Shown piece by piece: positions 35,622-43,986 of a stretch of 64,000 nt of DNA. The position numbers and the translations under genes are program-made. The stretch is from Mitsuaria sp. GD03876 (lineage in GTDB: Bacteria > Pseudomonadota > Gammaproteobacteria > Burkholderiales > Burkholderiaceae_C). The stretch spans positions 1 through 64,000 of the forward strand of contig NZ_JAOCCU010000033.1 in assembly GCF_029840635.1 (NCBI RefSeq). Reading direction: 5' to 3'. A model generated the notes under the pieces. That model searched no databases and was not told the DNA's origin. It was given only the letters and a program-made list of their open reading frames with translations. Numbering within the stretch: position 1 is the stretch's first letter; each line of letters opens with the position of its first letter.

Positions 35622-36205
35622 GCGGCCACCAGGCGCGTCAGCAGGCCCATGCCCAGCAGCGCGATCGCGCCGCCGGCCAGCCGGGACCACCGGGGCGACA
35701 GCGCCCGCAGCTTCAGCCCGAGCGCGAGGCCGCCCGCATGCAGCACCGCGGTCGCGACGACCATGCCGGCCAGCGCGGCCGCGCCGGACAACTCGCTGCC
35801 ATGCGCGAGGCCGTGGAAGACCGCGAAGGCGCCGACGAGCGCGGCGGAGGCGCCGGTGCCGAGTTGCCAGCGCGCGGCGGCGATCAGGCCGAGGACGAGC
35901 ACCGAGGCGGCGACCATCGACTCCACGCCGGGCAAGGCGACGCGGGCGATGCCGGTCGCGCCGACCAGGGCGCCGACGAGTAGCAGCGCGGCGAAGCCCA
36001 GCGGCGCGGCCAGCATGCGGGGGCCGCGCTGGGTCAGCGCGCTCCACAGGCCGACGGCGAGCATGGCGGCGAGGTGGTCGAGGCCGGTGAACGGATGCGA
36101 GAGGCCGTCGGTGAAGCCGTGGGCGTGGGCGGTGTCGCCGGTGTGCGCGGTGGCGAGGACGGGCAGCGTGGCGACGGCGATCGCGACGAGGAGGCGTCGG
36201 GTCAT
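35618..36205 (-). CDS. ureJ: HupE/UreJ-family membrane protein
   Basis: A 195-residue protein with a signal-like first helix and about six membrane segments. The family motif [20 protein letters not shown] (near residue 37) contains the His and Asp proposed to bind metal. HupE/UreJ proteins are thought to import or sense nickel; the substrate is inferred. Position inside the urease operon, between ureA and ureB, supports nickel supply. The stop overlaps the ureB start; ureA lies eight bases upstream. Confidence 0.92.
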   Translation of the reverse strand: MTRRLLVAIAVATLPVLATAHTGDTAHAHGFTDGLSHPFTGLDHLAAMLAVGLWSALTQRGPRMLAAPLGFAALLLVGALVGATGIARVALPGVESMVAASVLVLGLIAAARWQLGTGASAALVGAFAVFHGLAHGSELSGAAALAGMVVATAVLHAGGLALGLKLRALSPRWSRLAGGAIALLGMGLLTRLVAA

Positions 36206-36213
36206 CGGGGTCC

Positions 36214-36516
<303 letters not shown>

Positions 36517-36541
36517 GGATCACCTTTCCTGAGGGAGGACT

Positions 36542-36557
36542 AGCAATCCCCATGCCG
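36542..36557 (-). promoter_or_regulatory. Sigma-54-like promoter of the urease operon (predicted)
   Basis: The minus strand reads CGGCATG-N4-TTGCT, matching 14 of 16 positions of the TGGCACG-N4-TTGCW consensus, with the essential GG and GC at the right spacing. The predicted start is near 36531, placing the AGGAAAGG ribosome site in a 14-base leader. Nitrogen control through RpoN/NtrC would make sense for urease. Confidence 0.5.
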
Positions 36558-36577
36558 GTGCAAGAAAACGCGCACAG

Positions 36578-36703
36578 CGAGCGCCTCGTGGGGACTGGCG
36601 AGCGGGGGCTGTCTTCGGAAGTATTAGGGGGAATTTGCCGGCCGGGTAGGCCGGCAAAGGAGGACATGGAGAAGACAGCCCCCGCTTGCCAGTCTGGCGC
36701 TCG
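36578..36703. repeat. 126-bp near-perfect palindromic element
   Basis: The arms CGAGCGCC (36578-36585) plus a 24-base arm (36593-36616) are matched by a complementary 24-base arm (36671-36694, one mismatch) and GGCGCTCG (36696-36703). The centre holds another perfect 10-bp hairpin, TTTGCCGGCC-gggta-GGCCGGCAAA (36634-36658). It lies in the divergent spacer between ureA and the permease-kinase gene, between two sigma-54-like promoters. It may be a palindromic repetitive element, a small non-autonomous element, or a regulatory structure. Confidence 0.85.
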
Positions 36704-36707
36704 ATCT

Positions 36708-36723
36708 CGGCACGTTTCCTGCA
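36708..36723 (+). promoter_or_regulatory. Sigma-54-like promoter of the permease-kinase gene (predicted)
   Basis: CGGCACG-N4-CTGCA matches 14 of 16 consensus positions with correct GG/GC spacing. The predicted transcript start is near 36734, nine bases before the ATG, so the leader would be very short. It mirrors the urease-side candidate across the palindromic element. Confidence 0.38.
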
Positions 36724-36742
36724 GCCTCCGCCTCGAACGCCC

Positions 36743-39700
36743 ATGGACGCCCCACTCCCCTCCCCCGACGCCCCGCAGCACATCATCAAGCTGCGCCGGG
36801 ACTACAACGCCTGGGTGGCGAGGGAGACGCTGGAGGATTACGCGCTGCGCTACACCCCGCACCGTTTCCGGCGCTGGTCGACCTGGCGTGTCGCCAACAC
36901 GGCGTTCGGCGCGGCGTCCTTCCTGATCCTGGAGGCGGTCGGCGCCACGTTGCTGCTGCATTACGGCTGGACCAACGCGGCGCTGGCCATCCTGGCGACG
37001 GGGCTGATCATCTTCCTGGCGGGCTTGCCGATCAGCGTCTACGCCGCGCGCCATGGCGTGGACATGGACCTGCTGACGCGGGGCGCGGGTTTCGGCTACA
37101 TCGGTTCGACGCTGACCTCGCTGATCTACGCGAGTTTCACTTTCATCTTCTTCGCGCTCGAGGCCGCCGTGATGGCTTATGCGTTGGAGCTGGCGTTGGA
37201 CATTCCGCCGCAGTGGGGTTACCTGCTGTGCGCGCTGGTGGTGATCCCGCTGGTGACGCATGGCATCTCGGCGATCAGCCGGCTGCAGCTGTGGACGCAG
37301 CCGCTGTGGCTGGCGCTGCTGGTGCTGCCGTTCGCGTGGGTGGGGTGGCGCCATCCTGGTGCGTTCGACGGCATCACGACCCAAGTTGGGTCGCAGTCCG
37401 GGACGGCGGCCTTCGACGCGCACGCCTTCGGTGCGGCGTTGACGGTCGGGGTCGCGCTGATCACGCAGATGGGCGAGCAGGCGGACTACCTGCGCTTCAT
37501 GCCGCGCCTGACCGCGCGCAACCGGGTCGGCTGGTGGGCGGCGGTGCTGGCGGGCGGGCCGGGGTGGATCGTGCTGGGCGTCTTGAAGATGCTGGGCGGC
37601 GCGATGCTGGCCTGGCTGGCGGTCAGCCACGCGGTGCCGCCGGAACGCGCGGTCGATCCCAATCAGATGTACCTGGCCGCCTACGAGTACGTCTTCCCCC
37701 GCTACGGCTGGGCGGTCGCGGCGACGGCGCTGTTCGTCGTCGTCTCGCAGCTGAAGATCAACGTCACCAACGCCTACGCCGGCTCGCTGGCGTGGAGCAA
37801 CTTCTTCTCGCGGCTGACGCACAGCCATCCCGGCCGGGTCGTGTGGGTCGTGTTCAACACGCTCATCGCGTTCATGCTGATGTCGATGAACGTGTTCGAG
37901 GCGCTCGGCCACGTGCTCGGCCTGTACGCCAATCTGGCGATCGCCTGGATCATGGCGGTCGTCGCGGACCTGGTCATCAACAAGCCGCTGGGGCTGTCGC
38001 CTCCGGGCATCGAGTTCAAGCGCGCGCATCTGTATGACGTGAATCCGGTCGGCGTTGGCGCGATGGCGCTGGCCTCGGTGCTGTCGGTGGCGGCGCATCT
38101 GGGGGTGATGGGACCGATGGCGCAGGCGTGGTCCGCGGCGATCGCGATGGTGACGGCGCTGGTCGCCTCGCCGCTGATCGCGTGGGCGACCGAGGGGCGC
38201 TACTACCTCGCGCGGCCGGCGGGCGAGTTCGGTGGCGTTGGCGAGGTCGATCCAGGCGAACTCGGGCCCGGCGAGCCCGGCACCGGCAAGTTCGGCGGCG
38301 CGAGCGGCGAGGCGGCTGCTGTCGCCGTCCATCGCTGCGTGATCTGCGAGCGCGATTACGAGGGCCCCGACATGGCGCACTGCCCCGCCTACCGCGGGGC
38401 GATCTGCTCGTTGTGCTGCACGCTGGACGCGCGCTGCGGCGACCTGTGCAAGCCGCGCGCGAACCTGTCGGCGCAATGGACGGCGGCGTTGCGCCGCGTG
38501 TTGCCGCGTCGTGTCTGGCCTTATCTCGACACGGGCCTTGGCCACTACCTGCTGCTGATGGGCGTGATCACGCCGCTGCTGGCGACGCTGTTCGGCCTGC
38601 TCTATCACCAGCAGCTGCAGCAGTTGCCGCCGCTGATCGACGCGGCGGCGCAGGAGGCCTTGCGCGCCAGCCTGCGCGCGGGGCTGCTGAAGGCCTTCTT
38701 CGCCTTGCTGCTGGTGGCCGGCACGGTCGCGTGGTGGCTGGTGCTGGCGCATCAGAGCCGCGAGGTCGCGCAGGAGGAGTCCAAGCGCCAGACGCAGGCG
38801 CTGATGCGCGAGATCGCTTCGCACCGACGCACCGACGAGGCGCTGCAGGGCGCGCGCCACCAAGCCGAGCGCGCGCAGGCCGCGGCCGAGGCGGCCAACC
38901 AGGCCAAGAGCCGCTACATCAGCACCATCAGCCATGAACTGCGCACGCCGCTGAACAGCATCCTGGGCTACGCGCAGCTGATGGCGGCCGACGCCTCGCT
39001 GCCGCCGCAGCGGCGGCAGGCGGTGCAGGTGATCAAGCGCGGTGGCGAGCACCTGATGCAGCTGATCGACGGCACGCTGGACATCGCCCGCATCGAGGCC
39101 GGGCGGCTGAGCCTGGAGCCGGCGCCGGTCCGCTTCGCCGACCTGTTGCGGGAACTGGCCGACATGTTCGAGCCGCAGGCCGCAGCGAAGGGCCTCGGCT
39201 TCCGCTTCGAGCCGCACGGGACCTTGCCCGAATGGGTGCGGGCCGACGAACGCCGCCTGCGCCAGATCCTCATCAACCTGCTGGGCAACGCGATCAAGTT
39301 CACCGCCGAGGGCGAGGTCGTGCTGCGCGTGCGCCATGGCCGCGAGATGGCGACGGTGGAGATCGCGGACACCGGGCCCGGGTTGGATGCGGCGGAACTG
39401 GCGCGGATCTTCGAGCCCTTCGCCCGCGGGGCGAGCGGCGCCGGCGGCGCGCCGGGCGCGGGACTGGGCCTGACGATCGCGAAGATGCTGACCGAGCTGA
39501 TGGGCGGCGAGATGTCGGCGAGCAGCGCGCCAGGGCGCGGATCGACCTTCCGCGTGCGGCTGTTCGTGCCGGAGCTGCACGGCCGCGTGCCCGATGACAC
39601 GCGGCATCGGCGCCCGGCGCCGGAGCGCACCCGGCTCGACGGCGTCTCGCCGCGCGTGCTGGTCGTCGACAACGAGTCGGACGACCGGCACCTGCTGATC

Positions 39701-40345
39701 GAGCTGCTGGAGCCGCTCGGCTTCACCGTGCGGGAGGCGTCGAGCGGCCATGACGCGCTGGACCTGGTGGCGGCTGGCTGGGTGCCGGACGCGGTGCTGA
39801 TGGACCTGGCGATGCCGGGCATCGACGGCTGGGAAACGATCCGCCGGTTGCGGCGGATGCTGGAGGACCTGGGCGTCCGCCCGCCCGTCATCGCGATCGT
39901 GTCGGCCAACGCGTTCGAGCGCGGGCAGGAGAACGATGCCGGCATCGACGCGCGCGACTTCATCCTGAAGCCGGTGCGGCATGAACTGCTGCTGGACTGG
40001 TTGACCGAGCGGCTGTCGCTGCGTTGGCGCGCCGATGCGGGGACCGTGCCGGGCGCTGCGGCTTCTGCGGCCGCGATCGCCGTCGAACCGCCTGCGCCGG
40101 TCGAGATCCCGCCGCCGGCGCAGCTCGCGGGACTGCGCGAGGCGCTCGAGCTCGGCTACTACCGGGGCGTGATGCAGCAGCTCGACGAGATCGAGGCGAC
40201 CGCCCCGCGCTGGCGCGCCTTCTGCGAGACGCAGCGGGCGCTGGCCAGGCAATTCCAGTTCGAGGCGATGCTGCGCGGCCTGATGCGCGGCGAGGCGCGC
40301 GGCGAAGTGCCCGCGAATGACGACCTGCCGGACCGACCGCGATGA
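36743..40345 (+). CDS. NCS1-type permease fused to a hybrid histidine kinase with receiver domain
   Basis: A 1200-residue fusion. Residues 1-500 are an NCS1 nucleobase/allantoin/hydantoin-type symporter with about 12 helices (LRRDYNAWVARETLEDYALR at the start). Residues 532-569 hold eight cysteines (C-x2-C-x11-C-x7-C-x2-CC-x5-C-x3-C), probably a metal or Fe-S site. Two more helices (about 605-675) and a coiled coil lead to the kinase: phospho-acceptor His731 in ISHELRTPLNS, ATPase motifs with GAGLGLTIAKML, then a receiver domain with Asp1021 in VLMDLAMPG. A C-terminal helical piece ends it. It probably senses or carries a nitrogen compound. The stop overlaps the response-regulator start (ATGA). 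It is divergent from the urease operon. Confidence 0.9.
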   Translation: MDAPLPSPDAPQHIIKLRRDYNAWVARETLEDYALRYTPHRFRRWSTWRVANTAFGAASFLILEAVGATLLLHYGWTNAALAILATGLIIFLAGLPISVYAARHGVDMDLLTRGAGFGYIGSTLTSLIYASFTFIFFALEAAVMAYALELALDIPPQWGYLLCALVVIPLVTHGISAISRLQLWTQPLWLALLVLPFAWVGWRHPGAFDGITTQVGSQSGTAAFDAHAFGAALTVGVALITQMGEQADYLRFMPRLTARNRVGWWAAVLAGGPGWIVLGVLKMLGGAMLAWLAVSHAVPPERAVDPNQMYLAAYEYVFPRYGWAVAATALFVVVSQLKINVTNAYAGSLAWSNFFSRLTHSHPGRVVWVVFNTLIAFMLMSMNVFEALGHVLGLYANLAIAWIMAVVADLVINKPLGLSPPGIEFKRAHLYDVNPVGVGAMALASVLSVAAHLGVMGPMAQAWSAAIAMVTALVASPLIAWATEGRYYLARPAGEFGGVGEVDPGELGPGEPGTGKFGGASGEAAAVAVHRCVICERDYEGPDMAHCPAYRGAICSLCCTLDARCGDLCKPRANLSAQWTAALRRVLPRRVWPYLDTGLGHYLLLMGVITPLLATLFGLLYHQQLQQLPPLIDAAAQEALRASLRAGLLKAFFALLLVAGTVAWWLVLAHQSREVAQEESKRQTQALMREIASHRRTDEALQGARHQAERAQAAAEAANQAKSRYISTISHELRTPLNSILGYAQLMAADASLPPQRRQAVQVIKRGGEHLMQLIDGTLDIARIEAGRLSLEPAPVRFADLLRELADMFEPQAAAKGLGFRFEPHGTLPEWVRADERRLRQILINLLGNAIKFTAEGEVVLRVRHGREMATVEIADTGPGLDAAELARIFEPFARGASGAGGAPGAGLGLTIAKMLTELMGGEMSASSAPGRGSTFRVRLFVPELHGRVPDDTRHRRPAPERTRLDGVSPRVLVVDNESDDRHLLIELLEPLGFTVREASSGHDALDLVAAGWVPDAVLMDLAMPGIDGWETIRRLRRMLEDLGVRPPVIAIVSANAFERGQENDAGIDARDFILKPVRHELLLDWLTERLSLRWRADAGTVPGAAASAAAIAVEPPAPVEIPPPAQLAGLREALELGYYRGVMQQLDEIEATAPRWRAFCETQRALARQFQFEAMLRGLMRGEARGEVPANDDLPDRPR

Positions 40346-41367
40346 ACACGCCGCTTCCCTCCTCCGTGGCCGCGCTGCTGGACCGCCAGCCGGGCGACCG
40401 GGTCCTGCTGGTCGACGACGTGCCGGACAACCTGTCGCTGCTGCATGACGCGCTGGACGAGCACGGCTACACGGTGCTCGCGGCGACCAGCGGCGAAGCG
40501 GCGCTGGCCTGCGCGCAGCAGGGCCGGCCCGACATCGTGCTGCTGGACGCGATGATGCCGGGCATGGACGGCTTCGAGGTCGCGCGGCGATTGAAGGCCG
40601 ATCCGTCGACGGCGCACATGCCGATCATCTTCATGACCGGGCTGACGGAGACGGAGCACCTGGTCGCCGCGCTGCAGGCCGGCGGTGTCGACTACGTGAC
40701 CAAGCCGCTGGACCCGCGGGCGGTGCTCGCAAGGATGCAGGTCCACCTGCAGGGCGCTCGGCAGGCGCGGCAGACGCGACAGGCGCTGGACGCGTTCGGG
40801 TACGCGAGCATCGCGGTGCGGGCGTCGTCGGGCCGGCTGTTGTGGCAGACGCCGCTGGCGCGAGAGCTGCTGCAGCTCTACTACGGCACGGTGGCGCCGC
40901 AGACGCCGGCACCGGTGCTCGCGTGGCTGCGCAGGTGCCTGGCGGAGATGGCGTCGAGCGGCCCGGGCGCGGGCTCGCCGGCGCAGGAACCGCCGCGGCT
41001 GAGCGCCGAGCTCGGCGCGCGGCGGCTGAGCTTCCGGCTGCATCACTGCATCGGCGGCGACGAGACGCCCGGCAGCGGCCTGGCGGGCGGCGACTGGCTG
41101 ATCGTGATGCGCGAGGTGTCGGACGCGGCGGTGATCCGCTCGCTGGGCCTGGCCTTCAGCCTGACGGCGCGCGAGGGCGAGGTGCTGTACTGGGTGGTGA
41201 AGGGCAAGATCAACCGCGACATCGGGGAGATCCTCGGGGCCAGTCCGGCGACGGTGAAGAAGCACCTGGAGCGGATCCACGCCAAGCTGGGGGTCGAGAC
41301 CCGCACCGCGGCCGCAGCGATGGCGCTCACGCGGGTGAGGGAGATGCATCCGCAGTGGGAGGTGTGA
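40342..41367 (+). CDS. Two-component response regulator with LuxR-type output domain
   Basis: A 341-residue regulator. The receiver domain (residues 20-135) has the acidic pair in VLLVDDVPDN, the phospho-acceptor Asp69 in DIVLLDAMMPG and the lysine in VTKPLDP. Residues 145-260 are a linker of unknown fold. The C-terminal LuxR helix-turn-helix (SLTAREGEVLYWVVKGKINR near residue 272, then TVKKHLERIHAKLGVETRT) binds DNA. The overlap with the permease-kinase stop codon makes it the cognate partner. Likely targets are the urease, transporter or purine-nitrogen genes; that is inference from position. Confidence 0.92.
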   Translation: MNTPLPSSVAALLDRQPGDRVLLVDDVPDNLSLLHDALDEHGYTVLAATSGEAALACAQQGRPDIVLLDAMMPGMDGFEVARRLKADPSTAHMPIIFMTGLTETEHLVAALQAGGVDYVTKPLDPRAVLARMQVHLQGARQARQTRQALDAFGYASIAVRASSGRLLWQTPLARELLQLYYGTVAPQTPAPVLAWLRRCLAEMASSGPGAGSPAQEPPRLSAELGARRLSFRLHHCIGGDETPGSGLAGGDWLIVMREVSDAAVIRSLGLAFSLTAREGEVLYWVVKGKINRDIGEILGASPATVKKHLERIHAKLGVETRTAAAAMALTRVREMHPQWEV

Positions 41368-41421
41368 GGCTGGGAAGCCTCGTCGTCGACAAGGCCTTTC
41401 TCATGCAACACATAATGTTCC

Positions 41422-41892
41422 ATGAGAGTCAACAGCCAACTGTCCGATGTCCTTCACGTGCTGCTGCACATGGCCGAGAGGGACACCCCCGCCACGTCCG
41501 AGGCGCTCGCCGCGGCGATGCGGACGAATCCCGTCGTGCTGCGCCGCCTGATGGGCGGCCTGCGCGAAGCGGGCTTCGTCTCCTCCGCCAAGGGCCACGG
41601 CGGCGGCTGGGTGATCTCCTGCCCGCTCGACCGCATCACGCTGCGCGACGTCCATGAGGCGCTCGGCGCGCCGGGGCTGGTGTCGCTCGGCTTCCGCGAG
41701 GAGCACCCCGACTGCCTGGTCGCCCGCGCCGTCAACGACGCGCTCGGCAACGCGGTGCAGGAGGCCGAAGCGGTGCTGCTCAAGCGGCTCGGCGGCGTGA
41801 CGCTCGCCACCCTGTCCCAGGACTTCCATCGCCGCATGGTCGAGACCGGCCACGCGCCCCATCGCCTCGAGGAGCACCACCATGAAGATTGA
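41422..41892 (+). CDS. Rrf2-family transcriptional regulator
   Basis: A 156-residue Rrf2 winged-helix protein: TSEALAAAMRTNPVVLRRLM near residue 25 is the recognition region and AKGHGGGWVISCPLDRITL near residue 56 the wing. The three-cysteine Fe-S cluster of IscR/NsrR is not present; only two separate cysteines occur, so it belongs to the cluster-free YwnA-like group that often uses a redox-active Cys. It overlaps the downstream flavoprotein gene by 11 bases, which is therefore its likely target. Confidence 0.88.
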   Translation: MRVNSQLSDVLHVLLHMAERDTPATSEALAAAMRTNPVVLRRLMGGLREAGFVSSAKGHGGGWVISCPLDRITLRDVHEALGAPGLVSLGFREEHPDCLVARAVNDALGNAVQEAEAVLLKRLGGVTLATLSQDFHRRMVETGHAPHRLEEHHHED

Positions 41893-42775
41893 TTTCGCCG
41901 TCATCGGCGGCAGCTATGCCGGACTCTCCGCCGCGCTCCAGCTGGCGCGGGCGCGTCGCCAGGTCCTCGTCGTCGACGCGGGACGCCGCCGCAACCAGTG
42001 CGTCGACGACCACGATGGCGAGGCCCACGGTTTCCTGACCCAGGATGGTCGCGCGCCCGGCGCGATCGCGGAGGAAGGACTGCGCCAGCTGCGCCGTTAT
42101 CCAACGGTGCACTGGATGGCCGGTCTCGCCGACAACGCCCGTGTCGCGCCGGACGGCCGGCTCGAATTCCACGTCGGCGATGTCGCCGTCAGCGCCGGGC
42201 GGCTGATCCTCGCCACCGGCGTGCGCGACGAACTCCCGCCGGTGCCCGGTCTCGCCGAGCGCTGGGGGCGCAGCGTCTTCCACTGCCCCTATTGCCATGG
42301 CTATGAGACGGACCAGGGGCAGATCGGCATCGTCGCGGCGTCGGCGCTGGCGCAGCACCACGCGCTGATGCTGCCGGATTGGGGGCAGCCGACGTTGTTC
42401 CTCAATGGCGCCTACGAGCCGAGCGCCGAGGACCTCGACGCGTTCGCCCGCCGCGGCACGCGCGTGGAGCCCACGCCGATCGCGCGCATCGACGGCTTCG
42501 CGGACGTGGTCCTCCAGGATGGGCGGCGGCTGACGATGAACGGGCTGTTCACGCAGCCGCGCACGCAGATCGTGAGCCCGGTCGCGGCGCAGCTCGGCTG
42601 CGCGATGGAGGATGGCCCGATGGGCCCGTTCATCAAGGTCGGCCAGATGCAGGACACCAGCGTCCCGAACGTCTTCGCCTGCGGGGACGCCGCGCGCGCC
42701 GCCGGCAGCGTCACGCTGGCCGTCTCGGACGGCGCGATGGCGGGCCTCGCGGCGCATCGCGCGTCGATGGCCTGA
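41882..42775 (+). CDS. Thioredoxin-reductase-like NAD(P)/FAD-dependent oxidoreductase
   Basis: A 297-residue flavoprotein. The FAD Gly motif is at the N-terminus (VIGGSYAGLSAALQL), the CxxC redox pair is in FHCPYCHGYE near residue 137, and the second FAD motif is VFACGDAARAAGSV near residue 263. It lacks the usual NADPH Gly motif in full (IGIVAASALAQHH replaces GxGxxA). This compact type often accompanies Rrf2-type regulators in redox or thiol-stress units. It is coupled to the regulator by an 11-base overlap. Confidence 0.88.
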   Translation: MKIDFAVIGGSYAGLSAALQLARARRQVLVVDAGRRRNQCVDDHDGEAHGFLTQDGRAPGAIAEEGLRQLRRYPTVHWMAGLADNARVAPDGRLEFHVGDVAVSAGRLILATGVRDELPPVPGLAERWGRSVFHCPYCHGYETDQGQIGIVAASALAQHHALMLPDWGQPTLFLNGAYEPSAEDLDAFARRGTRVEPTPIARIDGFADVVLQDGRRLTMNGLFTQPRTQIVSPVAAQLGCAMEDGPMGPFIKVGQMQDTSVPNVFACGDAARAAGSVTLAVSDGAMAGLAAHRASMA

Positions 42776-42782
42776 CCGGCGG

Positions 42783-43565
42783 TCAGCCCTCGCCGGTGCG
42801 GCGTTCCGCCTGCATCGATCGGACCCCGTCGAGCTGACGAGCGCAGGCGGGGACGATCGCCTCGAGCAGGTCCGCATCGATCGCCTCCAGCACGTCGATG
42901 CCGTACAGCCGGAACGCTTTCCGGCCCGCTGCGCTCTTCGCGAGATGGAAGAGCCGTTGGACGGCCGCGCCCACGCGGGAGGCGAATTCCTCGTTCCCCG
43001 ATGCCTGAGAGAACAGCGCCGCCTTGGCCACCTGGATGCCCCATCGCGCCTGCGTCTCGACGTGGTCGCCCTTGCTCCCGCGCAGGCCCGCCAGGTTGTG
43101 AATGCGCGACTCGAGGACGTCGAAGGGATCCATCACGCGAAGGACGTGACCTCCGCCAAGATCGAAGGAAAGGCAGCCCGCGATGACTCGTCGCGTGAAG
43201 ACGCCGCACTTGCGAAGGCCGCCGTGAGCGAACAGCAGATGCAGGACGTCGACGTTGCCTTCCCTGCCCGCGGTCGTCGGAATCCGCACCTGCGCGACCA
43301 GCGAGGTGCGCGCGGTCTTCCTCGGCAGCTCGATGCGCGCCCGAAGGCGACGAGCGATTTCCTGGGCGTCCGCCACGCTGCCGATGACGTCCGCGTCCGC
43401 GGTCACCGCCGCGCCCTCCGTGGGGATGCCGAAGCGGTTCATCCAGAAGCCCAGCGCCTGGCCGCCCACGAGGATGACCCCGGGCGGCAGGCTGGTGAGC
43501 ACGCGCTCAAGCAAGACGCCGTTCAACGGCGCTTCGTCATCCGGGATCGAGGGCTGCGTGGTCAT
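42783..43565 (-). CDS. Nucleotidyltransferase-like protein, possible toxin of a two-gene module
   Basis: A 260-residue protein with the features of the minimal nucleotidyltransferase/AbiEii-like group: GG-x-A-L in ILVGGQALGFWMNRFG near residue 31, then the DxD metal motif in VTADADVIG near residue 57, and a third carboxylate probably in GNVDVLHLL. Relatives act as toxins by nucleotidylating tRNA or proteins, or as antibiotic-modifying enzymes; the substrate is unknown. The ATG at 43565 lies two bases after the stop of the ParD-like gene; a TTG at 43571 would overlap it. The pair resembles a toxin-antitoxin unit with the antitoxin gene first. Confidence 0.65.
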   Translation of the reverse strand: MTTQPSIPDDEAPLNGVLLERVLTSLPPGVILVGGQALGFWMNRFGIPTEGAAVTADADVIGSVADAQEIARRLRARIELPRKTARTSLVAQVRIPTTAGREGNVDVLHLLFAHGGLRKCGVFTRRVIAGCLSFDLGGGHVLRVMDPFDVLESRIHNLAGLRGSKGDHVETQARWGIQVAKAALFSQASGNEEFASRVGAAVQRLFHLAKSAAGRKAFRLYGIDVLEAIDADLLEAIVPACARQLDGVRSMQAERRTGEG

Positions 43566-43567
43566 GG

Positions 43568-43912
43568 TCAATAGGGCGAGTCCAAGGCCTTCGCATTCTT
43601 CGCCCGTCTCGCGGTGACGCCGATCGTCGCGTCGGGAGCCGCCTTGCCAGACTTGACCGCTTCGATGTCGCGCGCCTGCTCGACCCGCTTGGCGGCGCGC
43701 AGTTCATCCTCCACGCGAACCAACGCCTGGCTGCCGTGGTCCCCGCGGAGCAACTCCAGCAGCGTCTGGGAGCGGACACCGGACGCCTCCAGCGCCTGAC
43801 CGATGCGCGCCCAGAACTCCACTTGCTGGGCCGCCGATCGGGCGACGAACTCACCAGTCTCCTGGGCGTCGCGGAACAGCTGGTTGCTGATTCGAATCGA
43901 GTTCGAGTTCAT
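43568..43912 (-). CDS. ParD-like antitoxin-family protein
   Basis: A 114-residue protein. SIRISNQLFRDAQETGEF and ARSAAQQVEFWARIGQALEA (residues 5-45) match the ParD-like group, which starts with a ribbon-helix-helix-like DNA-binding segment. The C-terminal half is charged and probably wraps the partner. AGAGG lies just before the ATG at 43912. A 15-bp inverted repeat sits 15 bases upstream, as expected for an autoregulated antitoxin. Toxins of ParD-like partners are usually RelE/ParE; a nucleotidyltransferase partner is uncommon. Confidence 0.7.
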   Translation of the reverse strand: MNSNSIRISNQLFRDAQETGEFVARSAAQQVEFWARIGQALEASGVRSQTLLELLRGDHGSQALVRVEDELRAAKRVEQARDIEAVKSGKAAPDATIGVTARRAKNAKALDSPY

Positions 43913-43926
43913 GATCCTCTCCCGTC

Positions 43927-43965
43927 GCAAACTGCCGCATAGTGCTTCAATATGCTGCAGTTTGC
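43927..43965. promoter_or_regulatory. 15-bp inverted repeat operator of the antitoxin module (predicted)
   Basis: GCAAACTGCCGCATA (43927-43941), a 9-base spacer, then TATGCTGCAGTTTGC (43951-43965), with one mismatch. It is centred 34 bases upstream of the ParD-like start and probably overlaps the promoter. The arrangement suits a dimeric antitoxin repressor. Confidence 0.65.
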
Positions 43966-43986
43966 CACACGCTCAAGCAGAGGCGA

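Noticed and set aside
41422..41892. Rrf2 protein as an Fe-S NO sensor (NsrR type)
   Set aside because: Only two separated cysteines are present; the three-cysteine cluster motif is missing.
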